From Methylophaga sp. (GTDB lineage Bacteria; Pseudomonadota; Gammaproteobacteria; Nitrosococcales; Methylophagaceae), in the NCBI GenBank assembly GCA_026988435.1, contig JALSLH010000053.1, positions 1 to 64,000 of the forward strand: DNA of 64,000 nucleotides. The letters are read 5' to 3'. Below the pieces are notes generated by a model. The model was not told the origin of the DNA, made no database searches, and worked only from the letters and a program-made list of their open reading frames with translations. Position 1 is the stretch's first letter, and each line of letters begins with the position of its first letter. A program made the position numbers and the translations under genes. Below are positions 33,447 to 42,817 of the stretch, piece after piece.

Positions 33447-34243
33447 GCCCTTATTTAGAACAACGCAAGCAAATTGCAAAAACAGGCGTATTTGTATCTC
33501 CACTAGGTTTAGGTACAGTAAAAATTGGCCGAAATACCGCGGTGAAATACCCAAGCAGCTTTAAAATTCCCGATGACAAACAAGTGCAAGACCTGCTAGC
33601 CCAAGCATGGGATTTAGGAATAAATCTAATAGACACCGCACCCGCCTATGGCAATAGCGAACAACGATTAGGTGAGTTGTTAGCAAAACAAAACCATGAC
33701 TTTATCATCGCTACCAAAGTAGGCGAAACCTTCGACACGAAGACCGGCGAATCTAACTACAATTTCACGCCAGAATTTATCAGCGCCAGCATCAAACAAA
33801 GCTTGAAAAGCCTTCAAAGAGACGTGCTAGATATCGTGCTCATTCATTCTGATGGCAACGACAAAACAATCATAGAACAAGGTGCTTTAGAAGTATTAGA
33901 CGAGCTGAAGCAACAAGGTCTAATCCTCGCCACCGGCATGTCCACCAAAACAGTTGAAGGTGGTTTACTTGCACTGCAACACTCTGATCTCGCCATGATT
34001 ATGCATAATCTGGATTACCAACAAGAACAAACGGTCTTGGATCAAGCAAGCCAAGCCGATAAAAGTATCTTTATAAAAAAAGCCCTCGCCAGCGGTCATC
34101 TCACCGCCGACAATGTGCAGAAAAATTTTGATTTAATTTATGCTAATCCAGCGGTAAGTAGCGTCATCATCGGCACAATTAACCCCAATCACCTCAAAGA
34201 TAACCTAGCTAAAGTAATAAGATCGCTAAAAATATACCCGTAA
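33443..34243 (+). CDS. Aldo/keto reductase
   Basis: A 266-residue (beta/alpha)8 oxidoreductase. Catalytic-type residues are visible: NLIDTAPAYGNSEQRLGEL gives the Asp and Tyr, FIIATKVGE the Lys, and VLIHSDG the His. The C-terminal SSVIIGTINPNHLKDN is the cofactor region. The last codons (Tyr-Pro-stop, 34235-34243) are formed by the terminal repeat TATACCCGTAA of an element that begins here. It overlaps the FAD oxidoreductase gene by 4 bp. The substrate is unknown. Confidence 0.85.
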   Translation: MSPYLEQRKQIAKTGVFVSPLGLGTVKIGRNTAVKYPSSFKIPDDKQVQDLLAQAWDLGINLIDTAPAYGNSEQRLGELLAKQNHDFIIATKVGETFDTKTGESNYNFTPEFISASIKQSLKSLQRDVLDIVLIHSDGNDKTIIEQGALEVLDELKQQGLILATGMSTKTVEGGLLALQHSDLAMIMHNLDYQQEQTVLDQASQADKSIFIKKALASGHLTADNVQKNFDLIYANPAVSSVIIGTINPNHLKDNLAKVIRSLKIYP

Positions 34244-34255
34244 TCATTCAATCTA
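34235..34255. repeat. Solitary terminal repeat of the TACCCG element family
   Basis: TACCCGTAATCATTCAATCT preceded by TA matches the left terminus of the elements at 673 and 58313. No matching right end is found before the next gene, so this is a remnant or a solo end. It supplies the stop codon of the aldo/keto reductase gene. The rest of the gap to 34352 holds short imperfect inverted repeats that I cannot classify. Confidence 0.6.
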
Positions 34256-34352
34256 GAACTTATAGGCCAAAAATAAGGAGTTTTTCATAACGAAAAATAG
34301 TTTCGAGACGTATACAATTTGTTAGATTTTCTATCTAAAGTTAAGGTTTTCC

Positions 34353-34868
34353 ATGCGAATTTATCTATTTTTCACTATACTGTTATCGGTGAATGTTTTT
34401 GCCGAAGATTTTGCACGTTTTGAATATGGTGGCCATTTCTACCAACAGTGTGAAAAAACAGCACTACAGACACGTATGGGATATGTTATTAAGGTTGAAT
34501 TTAAACTAGAAGACGATCAGCCCGTTTATGAGTTTAACATTCGTGCCACCGATGGCCGTGATTGGGATATTGAATGTGATGCGGCAACAAACCAAATTAT
34601 TGAAATAGAGGAAGAAGTACCTAGCGTGGCACATCCATTGTTTGCAAAACAAAAGCACATTTCTGAAACACAGGCGCGCGCCATTGCACTTGCTGCATGG
34701 CCGGGTGATATTATTGAAATAGAATATGAGATTGAAGTAAATGGTGCTGCAACCTATGAGTTTGATATTGATACTTATCAAGGCAAAGAAATGAAGATAG
34801 AAGTTGATGCAAGCTCGGGAAATATATCAGAGCATGATGAAGAGCTATGGCAAGAGGGCTATGAATAA
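34353..34868 (+). CDS. Secreted PepSY-domain protein
   Basis: A 171-residue exported protein. A signal peptide at residues 1-17 ends with NVFAED. Two PepSY-like repeats follow: residues about 20-90 (KVEFKLEDDQPVYEFNIRATDGR, then DWDIECDAATNQIIEIEEE) and about 95-165 (IIEIEYEIEVNGAATYEFDIDTY, then KEMKIEVDASSGNI). It is strongly acidic. PepSY proteins are often encoded with metal transport or two-component systems. It overlaps the TolC-like gene by 8 bp and opens the efflux operon. Confidence 0.85.
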   Translation: MRIYLFFTILLSVNVFAEDFARFEYGGHFYQQCEKTALQTRMGYVIKVEFKLEDDQPVYEFNIRATDGRDWDIECDAATNQIIEIEEEVPSVAHPLFAKQKHISETQARAIALAAWPGDIIEIEYEIEVNGAATYEFDIDTYQGKEMKIEVDASSGNISEHDEELWQEGYE

Positions 34869-36234
34869 CTATTTTATTATTGCTTGTTATCTATTACTTC
34901 TTTCAGCATGCGCACCGACCTATCAAACGTATAAAGCCGCTCCGCTTGATACGCAAGAAGCAACAACAACGTATCATACGCGTACAATTGATGCCGCCGC
35001 ACTAAAAAACGGGTTACAAAAACAAGGATTTGCTACTCCAACATGGCCTAAATCAACTTGGGATCTAGAAAGTTTAGTTGCCGTTGGGGAATTTTATAGC
35101 CTCGATCTCCAAATTGAATCTGCTAAAGTAAGTGTTGCTGAGGCCGCTGAAATTACTGCCGGTCAAAAGCTTAACCCAGAAATAAATCTCAGTTCAGAAC
35201 ATCATAGTGAACATGATGGTGGTATTTCACCATGGACCTTAGGTGTGCTGTTCAGTTGGGTTTATCAAGATCCCAAAAAACATCAAACACGGGTTGCTTA
35301 CGCCCAAGCCGTCACTGAAATGACCAAATTGAATGTAGCGCAAGTGAAATGGCAGATCCGAGATCGCATTGTTGACAGCTATCTAAACACCTTAGTCGCC
35401 ATTCATCAGCGTCAATTTATTACTGATGAAATAACGTTATTAGAATCAGCATTAACCATTTTAGAGCGCAGTTTCTCGCTTGGTCAGATCAGTGAGTTTG
35501 AAGTCAGCTCGACAAGACTGGCGTTACAACAAGCAAATTTATCTCTCAATAACATTGAACAAGCTCAAACAGAGGCTCGCACCCAACTTGCTTTGGCCGT
35601 CGGTCTGCCCGCCGATGCCTTGCTCACCGTTCATTTAGATGAACACTCTTTTTCTCAATTGCCCGATATTAACGTGGCAAATTTATCTTTAGATTATTTG
35701 CAAGCACATGCCGTTAAAGAACGGCCTGATCTGAAAAAAGCATTAGCAGAATATTGGGTAGCTGAAGCTGACTTGCATAAAGAAATTGCCAAGCAGTCCC
35801 CTGACTTTACTTTTTCACCTGGCTTTATTTTTGATCAAAATGATAATATCTGGGCACTGGCAAGCAACTTCATCTTACCCATCAATGATGTATATTCTGG
35901 CCCCATAGCTGAAGCTAAAGCCCGGCGCGCATTAAAGGGTAAAGAAATATTGGCATTACAAACATCGCTTTTACAACACGTTCATCAGGCGCATATTATG
36001 TATAAATCTGCCCTTAAATCATTAGCGTATTCTGATACTTTGCTTGACACCGCTACCGAACAGCAAAAGAGCTTGCAACGGCAATATAAATTAGGGTTTA
36101 CTGACAGCTTAAAACTCATTTGGCAGCAGCGTGAAAGCCTATATATACAACGTGCCCGTTATTTACTAGAAGTATCTGCGTGGCGAGAATTTGCACGTTT
36201 AGAAGATGCAGCAATGACTCGGTTGAATAAATAA
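34861..36234 (+). CDS. TolC-family outer membrane lipoprotein
   Basis: A 457-residue outer membrane efflux protein. The start at 34861 gives a lipoprotein signal with the lipobox LLSAC (Cys15 approximately). The rest is the TolC-type duplicated helical hairpin pattern: one half around residues 60-250 and the other around 270-450, with alternating heptad-like helices. The upstream open frame to 34804 lies within the PepSY gene and is not used. The adaptor gene begins directly after its stop (TAAATG), consistent with one tripartite pump. Confidence 0.88.
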   Translation: MNNYFIIACYLLLLSACAPTYQTYKAAPLDTQEATTTYHTRTIDAAALKNGLQKQGFATPTWPKSTWDLESLVAVGEFYSLDLQIESAKVSVAEAAEITAGQKLNPEINLSSEHHSEHDGGISPWTLGVLFSWVYQDPKKHQTRVAYAQAVTEMTKLNVAQVKWQIRDRIVDSYLNTLVAIHQRQFITDEITLLESALTILERSFSLGQISEFEVSSTRLALQQANLSLNNIEQAQTEARTQLALAVGLPADALLTVHLDEHSFSQLPDINVANLSLDYLQAHAVKERPDLKKALAEYWVAEADLHKEIAKQSPDFTFSPGFIFDQNDNIWALASNFILPINDVYSGPIAEAKARRALKGKEILALQTSLLQHVHQAHIMYKSALKSLAYSDTLLDTATEQQKSLQRQYKLGFTDSLKLIWQQRESLYIQRARYLLEVSAWREFARLEDAAMTRLNK

Positions 36235-37383
36235 ATGATTAAAAAAATAATTAAAATCAGCGTTATTCTGCTACTCGCCTTATTGGTGCTTATCGCTGTG
36301 CGCTCTTTCACCGCTAAACAAGGGCTTGTAGCAACGATTGATCACTATCTCGAAGATTATCGGCAACAGCAAGCAGATGACGAATTAGAAGATGAAGAGC
36401 AGAACAGCTATAATGAAGAAGACGATGATGATGACGCCCCTTCTCGTGTTGAAATTTATAAAGGTCTCCCTGCGGTCAAACTAGATGAAGAAGTGATCGC
36501 GCAAAGCGGTATTGAACTGAGTACGCTGCAGCTTATAAAACATTTAAATGAAGCACAAGCAACAGGCCAAGTGATTGACTTTGAACCGCTATTACAGAAA
36601 AGGACGGCTTATCAAAAAGCCGAAGCCAGCAAAACCGTTATCGCTCAACGTTTAAATGCGGCCAATAAAATTTATAATCGCTTATTGACCTTATATAAAG
36701 AGCGAACCAATGTGTCATTACGGCAAGTGGAAGAAGCGCGCTTAGAAAAGGTAGAAAATCAAGCGCAACTGCAGGCCGAAAACAAACAAATGGAAAATAT
36801 TCGATTAGAATCTGTCCAGCATTGGGGAAAGGAGTTAACAAATTGGGCATTAGGTAAGGCAGGAACGAAAGAAAAAACCAGTTATTTTGACCGCTTATTA
36901 CAAAATAAAGATGTATTGGTTATGGCTTCGTTACCGCCAGCGCTTGATCTCCCAGCAGAAAGTAGCTTTATTTTCATAAACAGTCATCCTGAACGAATAA
37001 GCGCAAGAAAAGCGTATCTTATTTCACCCGCCACTTACACTAATAACGTATCGCAAGGGCTGACTTATTACTTTAGAACACCGGCAACAGCATTGCGGAT
37101 CGGCATGCGTTTAAATGCTTGGATTGTATTATCTGACGAAATTGAAACAGGTGTTAATGTGCCATTAACCGCAGTAGTTTGGTATGGCGGACAACCTTGG
37201 GTATACGTACAAGTTGATGAAGATTTATACCAACGTCGCCCGGTTTCTGATTATCGCGAGACTGATTTTGGCTGGTTTATCCGCGATTCCTTCAAGCAAG
37301 ATGATAATGTCGTTACCCGCGGTGGGCAATTATTGCTATCAGAAGAGCTCCGGTGGCAGATACCTGAAGAGGATGACGATTAA
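36235..37383 (+). CDS. Efflux RND transporter periplasmic adaptor subunit
   Basis: A 382-residue membrane fusion protein. An N-terminal membrane anchor occupies residues about 8-22. A strongly acidic stretch at residues 48-67 (DDELEDEEQN then EEDDDDD) precedes a helical hairpin (about 125-200, QLQAENKQMENIRLES) and the beta-barrel parts. The acidic stretch could bind metal cations; this is inference. It lies between the TolC-like and RND pump genes, and matches the CusB/CzcB role in the pump. Confidence 0.82.
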   Translation: MIKKIIKISVILLLALLVLIAVRSFTAKQGLVATIDHYLEDYRQQQADDELEDEEQNSYNEEDDDDDAPSRVEIYKGLPAVKLDEEVIAQSGIELSTLQLIKHLNEAQATGQVIDFEPLLQKRTAYQKAEASKTVIAQRLNAANKIYNRLLTLYKERTNVSLRQVEEARLEKVENQAQLQAENKQMENIRLESVQHWGKELTNWALGKAGTKEKTSYFDRLLQNKDVLVMASLPPALDLPAESSFIFINSHPERISARKAYLISPATYTNNVSQGLTYYFRTPATALRIGMRLNAWIVLSDEIETGVNVPLTAVVWYGGQPWVYVQVDEDLYQRRPVSDYRETDFGWFIRDSFKQDDNVVTRGGQLLLSEELRWQIPEEDDD

Positions 37384-37430
37384 TGCCTTACTCTCCATGC
37401 TCTACAAAATATAGCGTATAAAGGCACGTC

Positions 37431-40400
37431 ATGTTATCGGCTATTGTTCGCTTTTCAGTTCGCTATTATGGCATTGTGCTTGCGCTTGCGCTTATGGTGC
37501 TTTGTTATGGCGTTTATCGCCTTTCTACCGCGGGTTTAGATATCTTCCCTGAATTCTCGCCCAAACAAGTTATCATTCAAACCGAGTCACCAGGCTATTC
37601 AGCTGAACAAGTCGAAATTTTAGTTACGCAACCCATTGAGAGCACGATTAACGGTGTAATTGGACTCGAATATTTACGCTCAGAATCAATACAAGGGCTT
37701 TCTATTGTCACAGCAACCTTTGATGATAGTACCGATGTTTACCGTAATCGACAATTAGTGAGTGAACGTTTAGCGGGGCTTAATGGTTCACTACCTGAAG
37801 GTGTTGGCGTGCCGGTTCCTGCACCTTTAGCATCCTCATCTGCCACTATTTTAACCATTGGTGTACAGTCTGACACTGTAGATATGATGGCATTACGCCA
37901 CGCAGTAGACTGGTCAATCGTGCCGCAAGTACTCAGTGTCAAAGGCGTAGCCGATGTCAATGTGTTTGGCGGTGAGATTGAATCACTACAAATACAAATT
38001 AATCCTGAGAAACTATGGAAATTTGGTTTAAGTATTGATGATGTTGTCACTGCAGCCAAGCAAGCGACAGCTATTAAATCCGCCGGTTTTATTGAAAATG
38101 ATAACCAACGCTTCACCATTCAGACCAGTGTCAATACTGTTGATCCAGAACAAATCGGAAAAGTAATCATCAAGCGTGAAAATGGCCATTCTATTCAAAT
38201 TTCTGATGTTGCCACCGTAACTATGGCACCTGAACCACGTATTGGTGCGGCCGCTATTATGGGTAAACCCGCCATCGTGATGATGGTGATCGGACAATTT
38301 GGCGCCAACACCTTGAATGTCTCAACAGATGTTGAAGCTGTGCTTGCTGACTTAGCCACTGTTTTTGAAAAACAAGGTATTACTTTTTATCCTCGTCTTT
38401 TCCGCCCTGCCGATTATATCGAGCGATCCCTACATAATATTACCGAACACCTCCTTCTTGGTGGTGCCTTTGTCTTACTTATTCTCTTTATCTTTTTGTT
38501 TAATATTCGCACGGCATTTATTTCAGCTATTGCCATTCCATTATCACTCGTTAGTGCTGCACTGGTTCTATTAGCCACGGGGGTTAACCTAAATATTATG
38601 GTGCTTGGTGGTTTGGGCATTGCATTAGGTGAAGTGGTCGATGATGCCATTATCGACACCGAAAATATTTATCGCCGTTTGCGAGAAAACAAATTATTAG
38701 CCATGCCACGTGCCATCGCCGAGGTTGTCTATGAAGCCTCAATGGAAGTGCGCGGCTCTGTTGTTTATGCCAGCTTTATTGTCGCATTGGTTTTTGTGCC
38801 TTTGCTCACACTAAACGGGGTTGCAGGTCGTTTATTTTCACCCTTGGGCGTATCGTATATTTTAGCTATTTTGGCATCGCTATTTGTTGCACTCACTGTT
38901 ACACCCGCACTGTGTTATTTATTGCTGGGCAGAGGCAAACTGCCCGATAACGATCCACCATTACTACGTTTGATCATGCCCATTTATTCGGCAATATTAC
39001 GTCTCACCGTTAAATTACCCATGGTGACTATGGCAACGGTTGTTTTGTTATGCACAGCGGGTTTGGCCATTATTCCCAGCTTAGGCACACAATTTTTACC
39101 CGAATTACGTGAAGGCCATTATATTGTCCATACCACTGCAATTCCTGGCACTTCATTAGAACGCTCAATTCAAGCGGGCAATCAGTTAACTGAAAAATTT
39201 CTAAAAATTCCCGGCGTTCGTTCCGTATCACAATGGGCAGGACGAGCAGAACGATCCGCAGACACCTATGGCAGTCATTACAGCGAGTTTGAAGTCGATC
39301 TTGAACCCTTATCAGGCAGTGAACAACAAAAAGTCATGGATAGCCTGCGGGCAATCTTAAAGAGCTTTCCCGGTTTATTATTTGAAGCAAATACATTTTT
39401 AATCGAACGTGTCGATGAGACAATATCTGGGTATACCTCGCCGATAGTCGTTAATCTCTACGGTAATGAACTTGGCTTTTTAGACCGAAAAGCACAAGCC
39501 TTAGCCGAAATTATGCGCTCTATTGAAGGTGCGACTGATGTGCAAATGCGCTCCCCCACCGGCACACCTGTGCTACAAGTTCAGTTAAAGCATGATCGGC
39601 TCAATAGTCTCGGTTTGCGTCCAGTTGAAGTGATGGAGACCATACAAACCGCCTACGAAGGAAAAGTGGTCGGTAATAGCTACCAAGGTAATCGACTTTT
39701 TAATGTTTCAGTTATCATCGACGAAAGCTTGCGAAGAAAACCTGAAGATCTGGCCAAACTCCCCATTAAAACAGCAGATGGCTTCACCGTACCATTGTCA
39801 GAAGTAGCCAATATTATTCAAGTTGAAGGTCGATATAACATCTTGCATCAAAGCGCCCAACGTATTCAGGCTGTCACCTGTAATGTTGAAAACCGAGATA
39901 TGGGTAGCTTTATTAAAGAATTAAAAGCACGCGTCTTTGATGAAATGGAATTTGAAGCCGGTGCCTACCCAGAATTTACCGGCACAGCCGTCGAGCAAAC
40001 CCAAGCACGAGAAGATCTTATTCTACATTCACTCGTCGCCGCCATCGGCGTATTTATCCTTATTTATATGGCAGTAGGTCGTATCCGTTATTTGAGCATT
40101 ATGCTAATCAACTTACCCTTCTCATTAGTGGGCGGCGTGATCGCCGTTTTGCTCACCGGCGCAACAGTGTCGGTTGGCTCTATTGTAGGTTTTGTTACCC
40201 TATTCGGCATCACCGTCCGTAACTCGATTATGCTTATTTCGCATTATCGTCACCTAGTCGAAGTCGATAATCTACCGTGGAATATCGACACCTTAATTCT
40301 AGGTGCCAAAGAACGCCTACCTTCCATCTTAATGACTGCATTAGTGACTGCATTAGCCATGCTCCCCATCGCAATTGATAGCGATAACCCAGGCCGAGAA

Positions 40401-40526
40401 ATTATGGGACCCATGGCCGCCATTATTATTGGCGGAATGGCATCTTCAACCATTTTAAACCTACTAATACTGCCCAGCATTATGTTTTATTGGGGCGGGT
40501 TTAAAAGTCATCATTCTAAGCAATAA
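37431..40526 (+). CDS. CusA/CzcA-type heavy-metal efflux RND pump
   Basis: A 1031-residue RND permease with twelve membrane helices and two large periplasmic loops. LDIFPEFSPKQVIIQTESPGYSAEQVE at the start and the helix-4 sequence GGLGIALGEVVDDAIIDTENIYRRL are typical of the heavy-metal (HME) branch. Similar blocks recur in the second half (VGSIVGFVTLFGITVRNSIMLISHY). The exported substrate (Cu/Ag, Zn/Co/Cd or an organic compound) cannot be assigned. It is the last gene of the PepSY-TolC-adaptor-pump operon, and no metal regulator is adjacent. Confidence 0.92.
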   Translation: MLSAIVRFSVRYYGIVLALALMVLCYGVYRLSTAGLDIFPEFSPKQVIIQTESPGYSAEQVEILVTQPIESTINGVIGLEYLRSESIQGLSIVTATFDDSTDVYRNRQLVSERLAGLNGSLPEGVGVPVPAPLASSSATILTIGVQSDTVDMMALRHAVDWSIVPQVLSVKGVADVNVFGGEIESLQIQINPEKLWKFGLSIDDVVTAAKQATAIKSAGFIENDNQRFTIQTSVNTVDPEQIGKVIIKRENGHSIQISDVATVTMAPEPRIGAAAIMGKPAIVMMVIGQFGANTLNVSTDVEAVLADLATVFEKQGITFYPRLFRPADYIERSLHNITEHLLLGGAFVLLILFIFLFNIRTAFISAIAIPLSLVSAALVLLATGVNLNIMVLGGLGIALGEVVDDAIIDTENIYRRLRENKLLAMPRAIAEVVYEASMEVRGSVVYASFIVALVFVPLLTLNGVAGRLFSPLGVSYILAILASLFVALTVTPALCYLLLGRGKLPDNDPPLLRLIMPIYSAILRLTVKLPMVTMATVVLLCTAGLAIIPSLGTQFLPELREGHYIVHTTAIPGTSLERSIQAGNQLTEKFLKIPGVRSVSQWAGRAERSADTYGSHYSEFEVDLEPLSGSEQQKVMDSLRAILKSFPGLLFEANTFLIERVDETISGYTSPIVVNLYGNELGFLDRKAQALAEIMRSIEGATDVQMRSPTGTPVLQVQLKHDRLNSLGLRPVEVMETIQTAYEGKVVGNSYQGNRLFNVSVIIDESLRRKPEDLAKLPIKTADGFTVPLSEVANIIQVEGRYNILHQSAQRIQAVTCNVENRDMGSFIKELKARVFDEMEFEAGAYPEFTGTAVEQTQAREDLILHSLVAAIGVFILIYMAVGRIRYLSIMLINLPFSLVGGVIAVLLTGATVSVGSIVGFVTLFGITVRNSIMLISHYRHLVEVDNLPWNIDTLILGAKERLPSILMTALVTALAMLPIAIDSDNPGREIMGPMAAIIIGGMASSTILNLLILPSIMFYWGGFKSHHSKQ

Positions 40527-40662
40527 AAATTATGGTTTTCTTTCTTGCCACCTCAATGTCTTTTAGCAAAACAAGCTTTACAGTTTTGATAAAAGCATGT
40601 CACTCAAAACTCAGGTAAATGTGAGCATTAATTATTCAAGATGTAGGATAGATTATTACCCC

Positions 40663-42672
40663 TTACTCCTGCGAATCATGGGTACCGAGTTGCCCGTATA
40701 ATAACGCCTTCATTGCTGATTGAATATAAGCGTTGATCTTTAACTTCATATGCTCGTGTTTTTCTTTATCATCTATTGCTTGAACACTATTCTGTTCAGC
40801 CAATTCATAATTGTATAGTTTATCTTTGACGCCTGGGTGCTGAATTAAAATACTGTCGCCTTGTAATAATGCCGTGGTCACATCAGAACCTGACGATTTA
40901 ATCATTGCAAAACCTGCATCATCTACATTTAATAAATCTCTTCCCCAACAACTATGTATAAATGAGCCGCCTAATAAACCGGCTATCGTCGGTGCAATAT
41001 CAACCTGCGAACCCACCGTATTATTGTGAAAGCCATATTGTTCGGTTACATTGGGGCCAATAATCAATAATGGGACATGAAAGCGTAATAGATCAATATC
41101 GGTAAGTTGCTCATTAGTACCAAAACCATGATCACCTACTAAAACAAAAATGGTATTTTGATAAAAATCCATTTTTTCAACTTTGTCAAAAAACTCTCCT
41201 AATGCCCAATCCGCATAGCGCATGGCTGTTAAGTGTTCATTCAGCCCACCCATATCAGTGACATCATCAACCGGCAACTGTTCTGGCAAGGCATAAGGTG
41301 TATGGTTTGACAATGTTTGTAAAAAAGCAAAAAAAGGCTTATCTGTCGGTTGTTTTGCTAACTCTTGCGCCGCACGATTGAACATGTCCTCATCAGACAC
41401 ACCCCATGTTGGATCTGAGAACTTAGGATCCACAAAATCATGTCGACCAATAAACCGCTGCATGCCTTGACCACCAAAAAAACCATTTTGATTATCCCAT
41501 GCAAAATCGCCATTATAAATATACATACTTTGATAGTTTCTTTGATTCAGCATATCTAAAATGCCACTAAATTTAGTATCACCCTCGGGGGTCTGCATTA
41601 GTGCGGAATAACCCGGTATATTGGGAAAGCAGGCGATTGATGCAAACATCCCTTGATGGGTATGTGTTCCATTTGAAACAAAATTCGAAAATAATAGGCC
41701 TTGTTTACTTAAACGATCAAAGTTAGGGGTGATATCGTAATCATGTCCTAAACTTCCGGTAAATTCACCACTAAAACTTTCCATTAAAATAAACACCACA
41801 TTTAATGGCTTGTCGCTTAAACCTTGGCCAGCATTGTATTGTCGTAATACAGCCGATGAATCTGGTTTAAGTAGTTTTTCACCTGTAATTAATAATGATG
41901 CTTGTGTTTCCAATAAAGCTTCATCCTCAGGCATAAGTTTCAACCATCTATTCTTTTTATCTTTGTTGAGATTGGCAATAAAGGCTTTACTAAAGGTAAA
42001 GCTACCATTTAACCCCAAGTGATTGGCAAATAAATAATCGCTTTGAAAGGCATCGCCCCAACGTAGCGGCGGACCATGTCGTAAAGTACCTCGCGCTGAA
42101 ACAGCGACCACGATCACAAGCAAGAAAAAACTGGTTAAACGAAGTAAATAATGTGTTCTACCTTGGCGAGGTAACCAACGAATGACCATCATAAACAGGC
42201 CATATAAAATAGCGGTGATCACTGCTATTAAAATCAAATATCGCACAACAGGAAAACCATACCAAATCATGCTCATAACGGTAGCAGGATCTTCTTTCAA
42301 ATATTGAAAAACAAGACTGTTTAAACGCACATGAAATTCATAGTAAAAATCAAGTTCTAGCACCGCTAAGAAGATAAAAACACTGGCGATTAAAGTCAGC
42401 CACAATGCTGCCAACTTATAATTAAGCCCTCGCGGGTGCAATAAACTGAACACAAGCGGAATCATGGCATACGCCGTCATCAGCAAATCAAATCGCAAGC
42501 CTATTAAAAAGGCATTAAACATCACACTATCAGGAATCACCGCAGCCAGTTCTTGATTTCGCCATAATAGTAATCCTCTTAATAGCGTTTGCAATGCCAT
42601 CAAAAGAAAAGCTGAACTCGCAAGAAAAATAAGATCTGATTTCACGGATGAGCTGTTTAGATTCTGTTTCAT
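40663..42672 (-). CDS. LTA synthase/phosphoglycerol transferase-like membrane sulfatase
   Basis: A 669-residue protein with five N-terminal membrane helices and a periplasmic sulfatase-fold domain of the LTA synthase family. The catalytic parts are FILMESFSGEF (metal Glu) and SNGTHTHQGMFASIACFP with the nucleophile Thr, plus FVLVGDHGFGTNE. Gram-negative members transfer phosphoglycerol or phosphoethanolamine to glucans or LPS. A TATAAT at 42710-42715 on the minus strand, about 40 bp upstream, could be its -10 box. It reads in the same direction as the hldE gene but is separated from it by 145 bp. Confidence 0.9.
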   Translation of the reverse strand: MKQNLNSSSVKSDLIFLASSAFLLMALQTLLRGLLLWRNQELAAVIPDSVMFNAFLIGLRFDLLMTAYAMIPLVFSLLHPRGLNYKLAALWLTLIASVFIFLAVLELDFYYEFHVRLNSLVFQYLKEDPATVMSMIWYGFPVVRYLILIAVITAILYGLFMMVIRWLPRQGRTHYLLRLTSFFLLVIVVAVSARGTLRHGPPLRWGDAFQSDYLFANHLGLNGSFTFSKAFIANLNKDKKNRWLKLMPEDEALLETQASLLITGEKLLKPDSSAVLRQYNAGQGLSDKPLNVVFILMESFSGEFTGSLGHDYDITPNFDRLSKQGLLFSNFVSNGTHTHQGMFASIACFPNIPGYSALMQTPEGDTKFSGILDMLNQRNYQSMYIYNGDFAWDNQNGFFGGQGMQRFIGRHDFVDPKFSDPTWGVSDEDMFNRAAQELAKQPTDKPFFAFLQTLSNHTPYALPEQLPVDDVTDMGGLNEHLTAMRYADWALGEFFDKVEKMDFYQNTIFVLVGDHGFGTNEQLTDIDLLRFHVPLLIIGPNVTEQYGFHNNTVGSQVDIAPTIAGLLGGSFIHSCWGRDLLNVDDAGFAMIKSSGSDVTTALLQGDSILIQHPGVKDKLYNYELAEQNSVQAIDDKEKHEHMKLKINAYIQSAMKALLYGQLGTHDSQE

Positions 42673-42817
42673 TTCTTCCCAATAAAATTATGCATACAAA
42701 AGACCGATTATTATACCGTAGAACGATTAAAGGACTCTTAGTGGTTTATAGCCGCTAAGCTTGACTAGCTAAGCATATCGAAACGAAGTAACCGAAGGTG
42801 CAATTACAAGAGACTGT

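Noticed and set aside
42720-42817. Possible terminator between hldE and the LTA-synthase-like gene
   Set aside because: Only a short imperfect palindrome (GCTTGACTAGCTAAGC) and no T-tract; not enough to call.
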